Shown here: positions 17,131 through 28,899 of the stretch, in pieces
How the letters are laid out: each line of letters starts with the position of its first letter
How positions within the stretch are numbered: position 1 is the first letter of the stretch
Assembly (NCBI GenBank): GCA_014653585.1
Contig: JACWEH010000003.1
Span: 22,051-86,050 of the forward strand
DNA length: 64,000 bases
Source: Pelagibacterales bacterium SAG-MED38
GTDB lineage: Bacteria > Pseudomonadota > Alphaproteobacteria > Pelagibacterales > Pelagibacteraceae
Reading direction: 5' to 3'
Made by a program: the position numbers and the translations under genes
The notes under the pieces: generated by a model
What the model was told of the DNA's origin: nothing
The model's database searches: none
The model's input: only the letters and a program-made list of their open reading frames with translations

Positions 17131-18908
17131 TAATAAAAAATAATTTCTACTTTCGCTCCATCGGGTACAGAAACAAAATTTAATTTACCATTATGATCAT
17201 TTATAATTTTATTTACTATTGAAAGACCTAAACCTGTTCCATTTTTTTTTGTTGTAAAATAAGGGTTTAAAATATCTTTAATATTTTTCCTAAAATTTTC
17301 AAAACCCATTCCACTATCATTGATTACAATTGAAATGTGGTCATTTTCGTCAAAAATTTCAATAGTAATAATTTTATTAAAATTGCTTGTATTTTCAGCT
17401 TTTTGTTGGATACTTTCTATAGAATTTTTTATTAGATTAAAAAAAACTCTTCCCAACTGTTCTTTATCACAATTAAATTCAATTTTAGATTTGAGTGGAA
17501 CAAAATTAATCTTTATTGACAAATCGATCTCTGACAATAATTTTATATTATCTTTAATTATCTCAATTAAATTATTTTTTTTAATAATGGGTTTAGGCAT
17601 TCTTGCAAAATCAGAAAATTCATTAACTAAATTACCAATTTGATTAATTTGATTATTAATTATCTTTAGATTTTCTTCAAAATTAATTTTTTCATTATTA
17701 TCAATTTGATTGGTATATTTTTCTTTTAATCTATCTATAGATAATTGAATAGGTGTAAGTGGGTTTTTTATTTCATGAGCAAGTTTTCTGGCAAGATTTC
17801 CCCAAGCTTCATGTCTCTCATTTATAATTAATTTTTCTTGCTGATCTTTTAATCTATTTATCATTGAATTAAAATTTTTATTTAATTTTTCCATATCTTT
17901 ATCAGTTTTAATTTCAGGAACTTTTGTGCTTAAGTCACCCTCACCAATAGCAGAAGAGGCTAATATCAAATTATTAATAGATCTAAAAAATCTCGAAGAA
18001 AATCTTATTGCAATAGTTATGGATATAAAAAGCAATAAAGTTACAATAATCAAATAAATTATTGCAAAAGATATTTTTATGCCTGTACTTCTTTCTTCAA
18101 CAGTATAATAAAAATTGATTGCTTCTTGAGACTCATTTAGATATTTTGAAATATCTTTATCAAGATATTTCACAACATATAAAAATCTATTTTCAAAAGC
18201 TTGTAATCTCATAATAGCTGCAGAAATGTTTTGTGGAGCGTTGATAATCTTTAGGGGTCTATCGTCATCTAAAACAAGTTTTAATGCACCATCTAATGGT
18301 GGCATGTATTTTTTTAAATCATCTATATTTGTAAATAGTAATTTCTTATTTTGATCAATAATATGGATTTCATCAATATCTCTGATTAGTTTTTGAGTTT
18401 TAAGAAATCTCTCATATTCTTTATTGTTGTCGTTTAGAAATTTAGCACTCTTATTAGTATCAAAGGCAATCAAAACAATATCTGACTCAATTTTATTTCT
18501 TACCTCTTCTACATAACTTTTAGCAAGTTCATAAGAATTGTTAACTACAGTGGTAACTTTTTTATCGAAATATTTTTCAAGAGCAAATGAAAACAAAAAA
18601 AGTGAAAAAATTGAAATTAATATTGATGGAATTAAAGTAAAAAGAGAAAAATAAGTAATATAACGTTTATTAGACTTTAGACCATCTTTATCAATATCAA
18701 TTTTAATTGATCTTTTTACCTCTAAAAATATAAATACGAATAATAATACAAGAAGAAAAATATTAACAATTAACAAATATTGTAAATTATTTTGATTTAA
18801 TTCAATAAAACTTCGATCAATGAATGTCAAAAAAGTTAAAAATCCAATAAATAGTGTGATACTAGATAGAATAATTATGAATATATTTTTTTTCAAAAAT
18901 TCAATCAT
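17130..18908 (-). CDS. ntrY: NtrY-type membrane sensor histidine kinase
   Basis: NtrY is the inner-membrane kinase partner of NtrX, 592 residues against about 730-770 in larger alphaproteobacteria. Membrane segments fall near 8-28, 44-62, 84-108 and 279-301, leaving a periplasmic sensor of about 170 residues. A HAMP linker (302-355) leads directly into the HisKA domain with phospho-acceptor H378 in LAHEIKNPLTP, then HATPase_c (DSGMGFE, TTKKNGTGLGL). The PAS domain usual between HAMP and HisKA is missing. The ATG at 18908 is only 26 bases from the divergent ispDF start. The ntrX ATG overlaps its stop by one base. Confidence 0.93.
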   Translation of the reverse strand: MIEFLKKNIFIIILSSITLFIGFLTFLTFIDRSFIELNQNNLQYLLIVNIFLLVLLFVFIFLEVKRSIKIDIDKDGLKSNKRYITYFSLFTLIPSILISIFSLFLFSFALEKYFDKKVTTVVNNSYELAKSYVEEVRNKIESDIVLIAFDTNKSAKFLNDNNKEYERFLKTQKLIRDIDEIHIIDQNKKLLFTNIDDLKKYMPPLDGALKLVLDDDRPLKIINAPQNISAAIMRLQAFENRFLYVVKYLDKDISKYLNESQEAINFYYTVEERSTGIKISFAIIYLIIVTLLLFISITIAIRFSSRFFRSINNLILASSAIGEGDLSTKVPEIKTDKDMEKLNKNFNSMINRLKDQQEKLIINERHEAWGNLARKLAHEIKNPLTPIQLSIDRLKEKYTNQIDNNEKINFEENLKIINNQINQIGNLVNEFSDFARMPKPIIKKNNLIEIIKDNIKLLSEIDLSIKINFVPLKSKIEFNCDKEQLGRVFFNLIKNSIESIQQKAENTSNFNKIITIEIFDENDHISIVINDSGMGFENFRKNIKDILNPYFTTKKNGTGLGLSIVNKIINDHNGKLNFVSVPDGAKVEIIFY

Positions 18909-18934
18909 AATTTAGAATTATAGCATTTAAACGA

Positions 18935-20041
18935 ATGAACAACTATTTTGTAATACTCGCAGCCGGTAAAAGTAAGAGATTTCATAAAGATATCGCTAAA
19001 CAATTCTATTATTTTAATAATAAAGAAATCATCGATCATTCAGTTGAAAAATCACTAAATTCAAAGCTTTTTAGAAGAATCTTAATTGTTACAAACAATT
19101 TGAAACATTTAAAGAAAAAAAATTATCCAAAATCGATAAGTATTATTAAGGGTGGAAAAGAAAGATCAGACTCCTCTTTATTGGCACTTAAATTTCTTAA
19201 AAGATACAAACCAAAAAATGTTTTCATCCATGATGCTGCAAGACCAAATTTTTCAATTAATTTGTTAAAAAAAATTTCAAAAAATCTTAAAAATAATAAA
19301 GCTGTTGTACCAGCTATATTCTCTAAAGACTCAATAAAATATAAGATTAAGACCAAGATATTTAATTTAGAAAGAAAAAATTCTTTATTAACTCAAACAC
19401 CGCAAGCTTTTAGATTTAAAGAATTATTTAATTTAGCAATAAAAGAGAGAAGAAAAGTAAATGATGAGGCTACACTTTTTGTTAATCAAAATTATAAGAT
19501 AAAATTTATACCAGGTGAAAACCAAAATAATAAAATAACTTATATAAATGATATAAATGTTTCTAAAACATATTTTGGTATAGGTTTTGATATTCATAGG
19601 CTAGTTAAGAAAAAAAAACTTTATTTAGGTGGAATTAAAATACCTTTTCATTCGGGATTAAAAGGTCATTCAGATGGCGATGTAATTTTACATGCTATTA
19701 CTGATGCAATTTTAGGAGCTACAAGAAAAAAAGATATTGGAACTTACTTTCCAAATACGAAAAAATTTAAAAATATTAGATCTTCAAAAATGTTAAAACC
19801 AATTATTGATAATCTTTATAAGTCTAATTTTTTAATAAATAACCTTGATATAAATCTAATTTGTGAACAACCTAAAGTTTCAAAATATCGAGACAAAATT
19901 ATTAACTCAATATCAAAGCATACCAATTTAAATAAAAGTCAAATTAATCTAAAAGGTAAAACAGTGGAAAAATTAGGTTTGATAGGAAAAGAAAAAGCAA
20001 TTGCTTGTGAAGTAATAGTTTCAATAACAAAATATGACTAA
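18935..20041 (+). CDS. ispDF: Bifunctional IspD/IspF enzyme of the MEP isoprenoid pathway
   Basis: This fusion catalyses two non-consecutive MEP steps: formation of CDP-methylerythritol (IspD) and of the cyclodiphosphate (IspF). It has 368 residues. The IspD domain (1 to about 205) shows LAAGKSKRF at 8-16 and HDAARP at 99-104. The IspF domain (from about 213) shows GFDIHRL with metal ligands D219 and H221, then GHSDGDVILHAI with H253. Fused IspDF is common in alphaproteobacteria. dxr of the same pathway lies at 41840-43003. The stop overlaps pgpA by eight bases. Confidence 0.97.
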   Translation: MNNYFVILAAGKSKRFHKDIAKQFYYFNNKEIIDHSVEKSLNSKLFRRILIVTNNLKHLKKKNYPKSISIIKGGKERSDSSLLALKFLKRYKPKNVFIHDAARPNFSINLLKKISKNLKNNKAVVPAIFSKDSIKYKIKTKIFNLERKNSLLTQTPQAFRFKELFNLAIKERRKVNDEATLFVNQNYKIKFIPGENQNNKITYINDINVSKTYFGIGFDIHRLVKKKKLYLGGIKIPFHSGLKGHSDGDVILHAITDAILGATRKKDIGTYFPNTKKFKNIRSSKMLKPIIDNLYKSNFLINNLDINLICEQPKVSKYRDKIINSISKHTNLNKSQINLKGKTVEKLGLIGKEKAIACEVIVSITKYD

Positions 20042-20537
20042 AACTATAAATACTTTATTCGTTACAATGTTTGGTTTGGGTAAATTACCAAAAATTCCTG
20101 GTACTTTTGGATCGCTAGCAACAATATTCATACTTTATGTTTTTTTCCATAAATTAAATTTATCCTCAAATTTAATATTAGTAATTTTAATTGCTATTTT
20201 TATTTACTCTTTTTTGGCAATTGCAAGTCATATTAAAGATAATCAAAATAAAGATCCAAAAGAAGTGATTATAGATGAATTCATTGGTCAATCTATACCA
20301 ATTTATCTTTATGAAATCTCACATGGAACAGTAAAATCAGATAATGAAGCTATAATTTTTTATATTCTTTGTTTTGTATTATTTAGATTTTTTGACATTG
20401 TTAAACCATTTCCAGTAAGTTTTTTTGATAAAAATTTTAAAAATAGTTTTGGAGTAATTATGGATGATGTTTGCGCAGGTTTTTATGTTGTTTTATCTTT
20501 AATTTGTTTTATGGTTTTAAGTAGTTATTTTATATAA
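20034..20537 (+). CDS. pgpA: Phosphatidylglycerophosphatase A
   Basis: PgpA removes the phosphate from phosphatidylglycerophosphate to give phosphatidylglycerol. The 167-residue membrane protein has the family's LGKLPKIPGTFGSLATI start, the acidic DEFIGQ motif (DEFIGQSIP), FRFFDIVKPFP and the GVIMDDVCAG C-terminal motif, with three to four membrane segments. It overlaps ispDF at its start and cinA at its end (TAATG), which makes a tight three-gene operon. Phosphatidylglycerol is a plausible substrate lipid for the PlcP encoded at the left end of the window. Confidence 0.94.
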   Translation: MTKTINTLFVTMFGLGKLPKIPGTFGSLATIFILYVFFHKLNLSSNLILVILIAIFIYSFLAIASHIKDNQNKDPKEVIIDEFIGQSIPIYLYEISHGTVKSDNEAIIFYILCFVLFRFFDIVKPFPVSFFDKNFKNSFGVIMDDVCAGFYVVLSLICFMVLSSYFI

Positions 20538-20998
20538 TGAACTCTTTAATAAGACTATTGACTAAAAAAAAACTTAAAATCTCATTTGCAGAGTCGTGCA
20601 CTGGAGGACTGCTTTCTAGTGCTATTACTTCTATTAATGGCGCATCAAAAGTATTTAATTTAGGCCTAGTCACCTACTCTAATCAAGCAAAAATTAAAGT
20701 TTTAAAAGTAAATAAAAATATTATTAAAAGATATGGTGCTGTTAGTTATGAATGTTGTTATGCAATGGTTAATAATTTATCTCAGATATCTAAAGCTAAT
20801 ATCAATGTCTCAATAACTGGTATTGCAGGACCTAAAGGTGGTACCAAACAAAAGCCTGTAGGTTTAGTTTATATTGGTGTTAAAAAAGGTAATAAAACTC
20901 AAATAAATAAGTGTTTATTTAAAAGTAAAAAAAGATCTTTAATTCAAAAAGCTACTGTTAAAAAAGCTTTAAATTTAGTTCTTAGAATTGCTAAATAG
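20537..20998 (+). CDS. pncC: CinA C-terminal domain protein, nicotinamide-nucleotide amidase
   Basis: This 153-residue protein corresponds to the stand-alone C-terminal domain of CinA (PncC/YgaD), which deamidates nicotinamide mononucleotide in pyridine nucleotide salvage. Family motifs are FAESCTGGLLSSAITS near residue 18, VTYSNQAK and TGIAGPKGGT with VGLVYIG. The N-terminal molybdopterin-binding-like domain of full CinA is absent, as in many alphaproteobacteria. Its last 24 bases overlap the convergent coq10-like gene tail to tail. Confidence 0.9.
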   Translation: MNSLIRLLTKKKLKISFAESCTGGLLSSAITSINGASKVFNLGLVTYSNQAKIKVLKVNKNIIKRYGAVSYECCYAMVNNLSQISKANINVSITGIAGPKGGTKQKPVGLVYIGVKKGNKTQINKCLFKSKKRSLIQKATVKKALNLVLRIAK

Positions 20999-21433
20999 TT
21001 CTTCAGCTCTCTTCTGAAAAGCATCAGCTATTTTTTCCAAACCAAATTGAAAAGAAACAATCATCAAAGAATTTAAAAACTTGTTTTTAATTTCAAAATC
21101 AATATCAAAAGTGACTTCTGTAATCCCATTATTTTTATAAATAAACTTCCAGTTGTTTGTTAAATGGTTTAATGGTCCCTCTATGTTTTTAACAAAGATA
21201 GAGTCATTTTTTTTATCAAAAGAAACATCACTTTTGTATGTATCTTTAAATGGTCCTTTGCCAATTGTAAGATCAGCAATTATTTTTTGTAAATCACCTT
21301 CATTTTTATTTTCGTAAATTTTTGCATCATAACAAAAAGGAACAAACTGGGGATATTTTTCAATATCAAGGACAAGATTTATTAAATCTTTTTTTTTACA
21401 TTCAATCAACCTCTTTACAGAAGCTTTTGGCAT
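20975..21433 (-). CDS. Coq10/RatA-like START-domain protein
   Basis: This 152-residue protein is of the polyketide cyclase/SRPBCC superfamily, resembling mitochondrial Coq10, which binds ubiquinone, and E. coli RatA. Visible are VLDIEKYPQFVPFCYDAKIYE and the later GPFKDTYKSDVSF. It is predicted to be a lipid or quinone carrier supporting respiration; a toxin-like RatA role is less likely here. It follows lipA directly (stop and start share one base), the usual alphaproteobacterial pairing. The 3' end overlaps cinA by 24 bases on the opposite strand. Confidence 0.88.
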   Translation of the reverse strand: MPKASVKRLIECKKKDLINLVLDIEKYPQFVPFCYDAKIYENKNEGDLQKIIADLTIGKGPFKDTYKSDVSFDKKNDSIFVKNIEGPLNHLTNNWKFIYKNNGITEVTFDIDFEIKNKFLNSLMIVSFQFGLEKIADAFQKRAEELFSNSKN

Positions 21434-22365
21434 TAATGATTATTTAATCTATTTTGTTTAAGTTTAGCAAAATCTTCATCTGCATGATAAGAAGATCTAG
21501 TTAAAGGAGATGACGAAACTAAAAGAAAACCTTTTGATTTTGCAATAATTTCTAATTCTTTAAATTCAGCTGGATGATAATATCTTTCAAGAGGATGATG
21601 TTTCACAGATGGCTGAAGGTACTGACCGATTGTAATAAAATCTACATTTGCAGATCTTAAGTCATCCATAACTTGTAATATTTCATTATGCTCTTCTCCA
21701 AGACCAACCATTATTCCTGATTTAGTGAACACTTTAGTGTGGTTTTTTTTTGCATTTTTTAAAAGTTCTAGTGAAGCAAAATACCTAGCCCCTGGTCTAA
21801 CTTTTAAATACAGTCTCGGTACGGTTTCAATATTATGATTAAATACATCTATATCTGCTTCAAGTAATTTTTTATAGGAGTCTCCTTTTCTTAAAAAATC
21901 TGGTGTTAAAACCTCAATAGTAGTACCTGGGTTTTTTTTTCTGGTAGTTTCGACTACTTTTTTAAAATGATTTGATCCACCATCTGGTAAATCGTCTCTG
22001 TCAACAGAAGTAATCACAACATGTCTTAAATTTAATTTTTTAACTGCATTAGCTATCTTAATATCCTCAAATGGATCTAATTTTTCTGGTTTACCAGTTT
22101 TAACATCACAAAATGCACAAGCTCTAGTACATGTGTCGCCCATAATCATAAACGTAGCGTGTCTTTTACTCCAACACTCAGTGATATTTGGACAATTAGC
22201 TTCTTGGCATACCGTAACAAGATTGCTTTTGTTAACAACAGTTTTTGTGGTAAAAAATTCTTTACTGTTAATTAATTTTGATCTTATCCAGTTTGGTTTT
22301 TTTTTAATAGGATTAACTGGATTTTTAACTTTTTCGGGATGCCTAGATTTAATTTTTTGCGTCAT
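21433..22365 (-). CDS. lipA: Lipoyl synthase
   Basis: LipA inserts two sulfurs into protein-bound octanoyl groups using radical SAM chemistry. It has 310 residues. The auxiliary cluster cysteines are C53, C58 and C64 ([12 protein letters not shown]) and the radical SAM CxxxCxxC is C79, C83, C86 (CTRACAFC). The conserved C-terminal RSSYHAD, which supplies the serine ligand, is present. The ATG at 22365 lies inside the 3' end of ftsB (17-base overlap). In many relatives pdh genes separate ftsB and lipA; here they are absent. Confidence 0.97.
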   Translation of the reverse strand: MTQKIKSRHPEKVKNPVNPIKKKPNWIRSKLINSKEFFTTKTVVNKSNLVTVCQEANCPNITECWSKRHATFMIMGDTCTRACAFCDVKTGKPEKLDPFEDIKIANAVKKLNLRHVVITSVDRDDLPDGGSNHFKKVVETTRKKNPGTTIEVLTPDFLRKGDSYKKLLEADIDVFNHNIETVPRLYLKVRPGARYFASLELLKNAKKNHTKVFTKSGIMVGLGEEHNEILQVMDDLRSANVDFITIGQYLQPSVKHHPLERYYHPAEFKELEIIAKSKGFLLVSSSPLTRSSYHADEDFAKLKQNRLNNH

Positions 22366-22657
22366 CTTTTTTTATAATATAAATTTTTTCATTTTTTTTT
22401 CCATATAAAAATCTTTCTCTAATTAAAGTTTCAATATAATCAAGATCTAGATTGTCACTTAATAATGAATTTTTAAAATCCAAGTCATTTATTTGATTTT
22501 TTAATGATGACTCCTTTATTTTTAAATCATTTAAAATTTGTTTTTTTTCATAATATGAAATTAATCCTCTTTCGCCTGATAAGAGATTAAAGAAAAAATA
22601 TATAATAAGAAAAACCGATATAAGCAGAAAATAATTTTTTTTTAATCTTTGAAGCAT
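22349..22657 (-). CDS. ftsB: FtsB/DivIC-like cell division protein
   Basis: This 102-residue bitopic protein has a short basic N-terminus, one membrane segment at about 9-25, and a periplasmic coiled coil at about 35-67 ([20 protein letters not shown]), then the conserved [13 protein letters not shown] block of septum formation initiators. FtsB links FtsL and FtsQ in the divisome. The gene directly follows eno (start and stop share a base), its usual position in proteobacteria. The sequence is poorly conserved, as in the family generally, but topology and location agree. Confidence 0.85.
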   Translation of the reverse strand: MLQRLKKNYFLLISVFLIIYFFFNLLSGERGLISYYEKKQILNDLKIKESSLKNQINDLDFKNSLLSDNLDLDYIETLIRERFLYGKKNEKIYIIKKDDAKN

Positions 22658-23909
22658 TAATGAATCTTATTCATTCTAGCTTTTTTTCCAAGTTCTTCTT
22701 CTATACGTAATAATTGATTATATTTAGCAACCCTCTCTGATCTAGCTAAAGATCCTGTTTTTATTTGATTAGAATTAGTACCAACAGCAAGGTCAGCAAT
22801 AAATGTGTCTTCACTATCGCCAGATCTATGAGAAATAATTGTTTTAAATCCTATAGTTTGAGCAAATCTGATTACATCTAAGGTCTCTGAAACAGTACCG
22901 ATTTGATTTAGTTTAATTAAAATTGCATTAGATGATAAGTTTAAAAATCCTTTCTTAAGTCGCTCAAGATTAGTGACATAAAGATCATCACCTACAATCT
23001 GGACTTTTTGATGAGATTTCATTAACTTGCTCCACGATATCCAATCATTTTCTGCAAAGGGATCTTCAATTGATTTAATCTTATATTTATTAATCATTTT
23101 TTTATATTTTTGAATAGATTTTTCGACAGAAATGTAGCTTTTAGAATGAATAGAATACTTATTTTTTTTATATAACTCATTCGCAGCTACGTCCAAACAA
23201 ATTGAAACATCTTTACCATTTATAAAGCTTGATTTTCTTATAGCTGAAACAATTAAATCCAAAGCTTGATTGTTGTTATTAATCATTGGTGCAAATCCAC
23301 CCTCATCTCCAACAGATGTAGATAATCCTTTATTCTTTAAAATTTTACTTAAATTTTTAATCACTAAAAAACAAATCCTCATCGCATCAGAAAAATTTCT
23401 CGCACAATCTGGTCTGATCATAAATTCTTGAATTCTTAAACCATTATTGGCATGTGCCCCACCGTTAACTATGTTCATAAGTGGAAATGGTAGCTTAAAA
23501 TTATTTTTTATTAAGAAAGTTTTATATAATGGTTGTTTCTTCATTTTTGCTGAAAGTTTTTTTGCTGCCATTGATACTGCTAATATAGAATTTGCTCCTA
23601 ACTTTGTTTTTTGTCTAGTTCCATCTAAATTAATCATAATAGAGTCTATTCTCTCTTGATTGTGTATACTTTGTCCCTTAAGTTTATTTGAAATTTTAGC
23701 ATTGACCAAACTAATTGCATTAAGAACACTTTTTCCTAAGTATCTTTTATTGTTTCTATCTCTTTTTTCAAAAGCTTCGAAGGTTCCTGTCGATGCTCCT
23801 GAGGGACAAATTGCTGTTGCACTTTGATTTTTGACAAAAACTTCAGCTTCAATTGTTGGATTGCCTCTACTATCAAAAACTTGTCGGGCTTTTACTTTTG
23901 TAATTTTAC

Positions 23910-23913
<4 letters not shown>
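22657..23913 (-). CDS. eno: Enolase
   Basis: Enolase interconverts 2-phosphoglycerate and phosphoenolpyruvate. It has 418 residues. Visible motifs are [47 protein letters not shown] and [15 protein letters not shown], which carry the magnesium ligands and catalytic lysine region. The start codon is GTG at 23913 and forms a GTGA overlap with the kdsA stop, so it is translationally coupled. Together with downstream tpiA it is one of two glycolysis/gluconeogenesis genes in the window. Confidence 0.97.
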
Positions 23914-26359
<2,446 letters not shown>

Positions 26360-26390
26360 TTATAGCTAATAAAAAAGTAAATGAAAAGTA

Positions 26391-26684
26391 TTAATTATTA
26401 TTTTCTGGGATTGTGGGTGTGTCTTCCTCAACTTGATCTAAAACCGAGCTTGAGGGTGTTAAATCACCTCTAGATACAATAGTTAAAGCTAGACTGCATA
26501 TAATAAATAGAGTTGCAACAACGCCAGTTGCTTTTGTCATAAAATTTCCTGCTGTCTTTGAAAACATCATGTTTTCCTGAGAAACTCCAATTCCAAGTGC
26601 TCCACCCTCAGACTTTTGCATCAAAACCAATAAAACTAAAATTAAAGCAAGAATGATATTCAGTACTAACAATATATTTTCCAT
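26391..26684 (-). CDS. secG: Preprotein translocase subunit SecG
   Basis: SecG is the small accessory subunit of SecYEG in the inner membrane. It has 97 residues with two membrane helices (about 4-22 and 52-70) separated by the conserved cytoplasmic loop LMQKSEGGALGIGVSQENMM, and a polar C-terminal tail. The ATG at 26684 comes five bases after the tpiA stop region in transcription order (tpiA then secG), the usual tpiA-secG-pyrG arrangement of alphaproteobacteria. Confidence 0.95.
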   Translation of the reverse strand: MENILLVLNIILALILVLLVLMQKSEGGALGIGVSQENMMFSKTAGNFMTKATGVVATLFIICSLALTIVSRGDLTPSSSVLDQVEEDTPTIPENNN

Positions 26685-26689
26685 GGAGG

Positions 26690-27427
26690 TTAATTATATG
26701 TTTTTTTGATTATATCAATGAATTTTTTAGGATCTTGAGAGGCTCCTCCTATAAGAAATCCATCGATATTTTTTATTAATTTTAATTCATTTATATTTTT
26801 TGGATTTACTGAACCACCATATAAAACTTTGATATTTCTAACTTTTTTTTTTATAAAATTAATAGTACTGAATAGGTCATCTAGTTTAGGTATTATACCT
26901 GTCCCAATTGACCACACAGGCTCATAAGCAATTATAATATTTTGTTTTTTATTAACTTTTTGTAAACACAAAGCAATTTGCTTTGATAAAATTTTTTTGG
27001 TAATTTTTTTTCTTTTTTGACCTAAGGTTTCACCAATACAAAAAATAACTTTTAAACCTGATTTGGTGGCTGCTTTAATCTTATTATTAATTAATTTATC
27101 TGTTTCACCAGACTCACGATTTTCTGAATGACCTAAAATAACATACTTGGCTCCAACATTCTTTAACATCATAGGATTTATGGAACCGGTTGAAGCACCA
27201 TAAGTAAGGCTTTCATTGCAATTTTGGGCACCAATTTGAATTTTAGAATTTATAACTTTTTTAAACATTGGATTAATCAATGTACTTGGTGGGCAATAAA
27301 TAATTTTAGTTTTATTTGACTTTTTAAATATTTTTAAAAATTTGATTACTTTATTAAGTGAATTTAATGTGCTTAATCCGCCAAACATTTTCCAATTAGC
27401 AATAAAATACATATATTTATTTGTCAT
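26690..27427 (-). CDS. tpiA: Triosephosphate isomerase
   Basis: TpiA interconverts dihydroxyacetone phosphate and glyceraldehyde-3-phosphate. The 245-residue TIM barrel has NWKM near the N-terminus, catalytic histidine in GHSENRE, catalytic glutamate in AYEPVWSIGTG, and phosphate-binding LYGGSVNPKN. A few residues precede the usual IANWKM start (MTNKYMYF), so translation from Met6 is possible. It is divergent from the ppiD-like gene across 56 bases and heads the tpiA-secG-pyrG run. Confidence 0.96.
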   Translation of the reverse strand: MTNKYMYFIANWKMFGGLSTLNSLNKVIKFLKIFKKSNKTKIIYCPPSTLINPMFKKVINSKIQIGAQNCNESLTYGASTGSINPMMLKNVGAKYVILGHSENRESGETDKLINNKIKAATKSGLKVIFCIGETLGQKRKKITKKILSKQIALCLQKVNKKQNIIIAYEPVWSIGTGIIPKLDDLFSTINFIKKKVRNIKVLYGGSVNPKNINELKLIKNIDGFLIGGASQDPKKFIDIIKKTYN

Positions 27428-27483
27428 CTACCAAAATTTAATCTATAGGTTTGCTTTTTATAGATCAATAAATTTATATAGTA

Positions 27484-28899
27484 ATGATAGGTACTTTTAG
27501 AAATTTTGCTAAAACAAAGTTTGCCGGAATATTGGTGTTTATAATGATTATACCTTTTGTGTTTTGGGGTATGGGAAGTATGTTTAGTAGTGGAAACACA
27601 AATACAATTGCGAAAATAAATGAGTCAAATATTTCTACAGAGGAATTTATTGATTACTTAAATAATTCTGGGATTCCTCAAAATACAATAAGAGAAAATT
27701 TAAATGATAATATTATTGAAGAAATATTATCTACAGTTGTTTCAGCTAAAATTTTAGATTTAGAAATTGAGGAATACAATTTGATTATTTCAAAAGAGAC
27801 GCTTCTCAAATTGGTAAAAAAAAATAAAAATTTCTTAGATGAACAAGGAAATTTTCAAAGAATTAAATATGAGAAATTTTTACTTGAAAATAATCAAACA
27901 GCACCTCAGTTTGAATTACGTCTAAAAAAGCGTGAATTACAAAAAAACTTATTCAGTTTTGTGGGTGCTGGAACTGTTACTCCAAAATTTTTAATAAAGA
28001 AACTTTATGAGGAAGAAAATAGAAAATTAGAAATAGATTATATAAATTTAAATACATTTTATAAAAAGAAAGATAGTTTCACAGATAATGATATAAAAAA
28101 GTTTTTAGATGAAAATAAAGATAATTTAAAAGTAGAATATATTGATTTTAATTATTCTATAATAAATCCTAAAAATTTAGTTGGTGTAGATGAATTTAAT
28201 CAAGCTTTTTTTGATAAAATTGATCAAATAGAAATTGATATTTCAAATGAACTTCCTTTTGAAACAATTGTTACAAACTTTAATTTAAAGTCTAAAAAAA
28301 TTAAAGATTTTAGATTCACTTCCGATAAGAATGATATAGAAAAAAAGATATTTGAAGCACGAAATAATGAGTTTGATATTATTGAATTTCAAGATGATTA
28401 TATTCTTTACAAAATAATAAAATCAGAACAACGTTCTCCTAATTTAGATGATCTAGTTTTAAAAGAAGAGATTAAAGGACTAATATATGAAAGAGAAAAG
28501 TATGAATATAATAAAGATTTAATAAAAAAAATTGATGAAAAAAATTTTAATAACAAAAATTTTATAAAAATGGGAAACAATAAAATTGAAAATTTATTAT
28601 TAAATTCTATCAAAGATGATAAAAAATTTGATATTAAAGCTGTAGAACTTATGTATTCATTACCTGTAAATTCTTTTACACTTATAAATGATGAGATAAG
28701 CAACATTTATTTGGCTAAAATAAAGAACTTTCAAAATGAGACAATGGAAAATAATGACAAAATAAACGAATATACATACAAACAAAATTCAAATTTAAAA
28801 AATAATATGTTAAAATCTTACGATTTATATCTCAACAGCAGATATGATGTTACATTAAATCAAAAAACAATAGAACGAGTTAAAAATTTCTTTCAATGA
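27484..28899 (+). CDS. SurA/PpiD-like membrane-anchored periplasmic folding factor
   Basis: This 471-residue protein has the PpiD architecture: a short cytoplasmic N-terminus, one membrane anchor at about 14-32 (GILVFIMIIPFVFWGMG), then a SurA_N-like periplasmic domain (INESNISTEEFIDYLN onward). PpiD assists folding of proteins leaving the Sec channel. It is much shorter than E. coli PpiD (623), and I cannot find the parvulin hallmark GGDLG or a conserved rotamase domain, so isomerase activity is doubtful. Its stop overlaps trpE (ATGA), and the ppiD-trpEGDC linkage recurs in alphaproteobacteria. Confidence 0.82.
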   Translation: MIGTFRNFAKTKFAGILVFIMIIPFVFWGMGSMFSSGNTNTIAKINESNISTEEFIDYLNNSGIPQNTIRENLNDNIIEEILSTVVSAKILDLEIEEYNLIISKETLLKLVKKNKNFLDEQGNFQRIKYEKFLLENNQTAPQFELRLKKRELQKNLFSFVGAGTVTPKFLIKKLYEEENRKLEIDYINLNTFYKKKDSFTDNDIKKFLDENKDNLKVEYIDFNYSIINPKNLVGVDEFNQAFFDKIDQIEIDISNELPFETIVTNFNLKSKKIKDFRFTSDKNDIEKKIFEARNNEFDIIEFQDDYILYKIIKSEQRSPNLDDLVLKEEIKGLIYEREKYEYNKDLIKKIDEKNFNNKNFIKMGNNKIENLLLNSIKDDKKFDIKAVELMYSLPVNSFTLINDEISNIYLAKIKNFQNETMENNDKINEYTYKQNSNLKNNMLKSYDLYLNSRYDVTLNQKTIERVKNFFQ

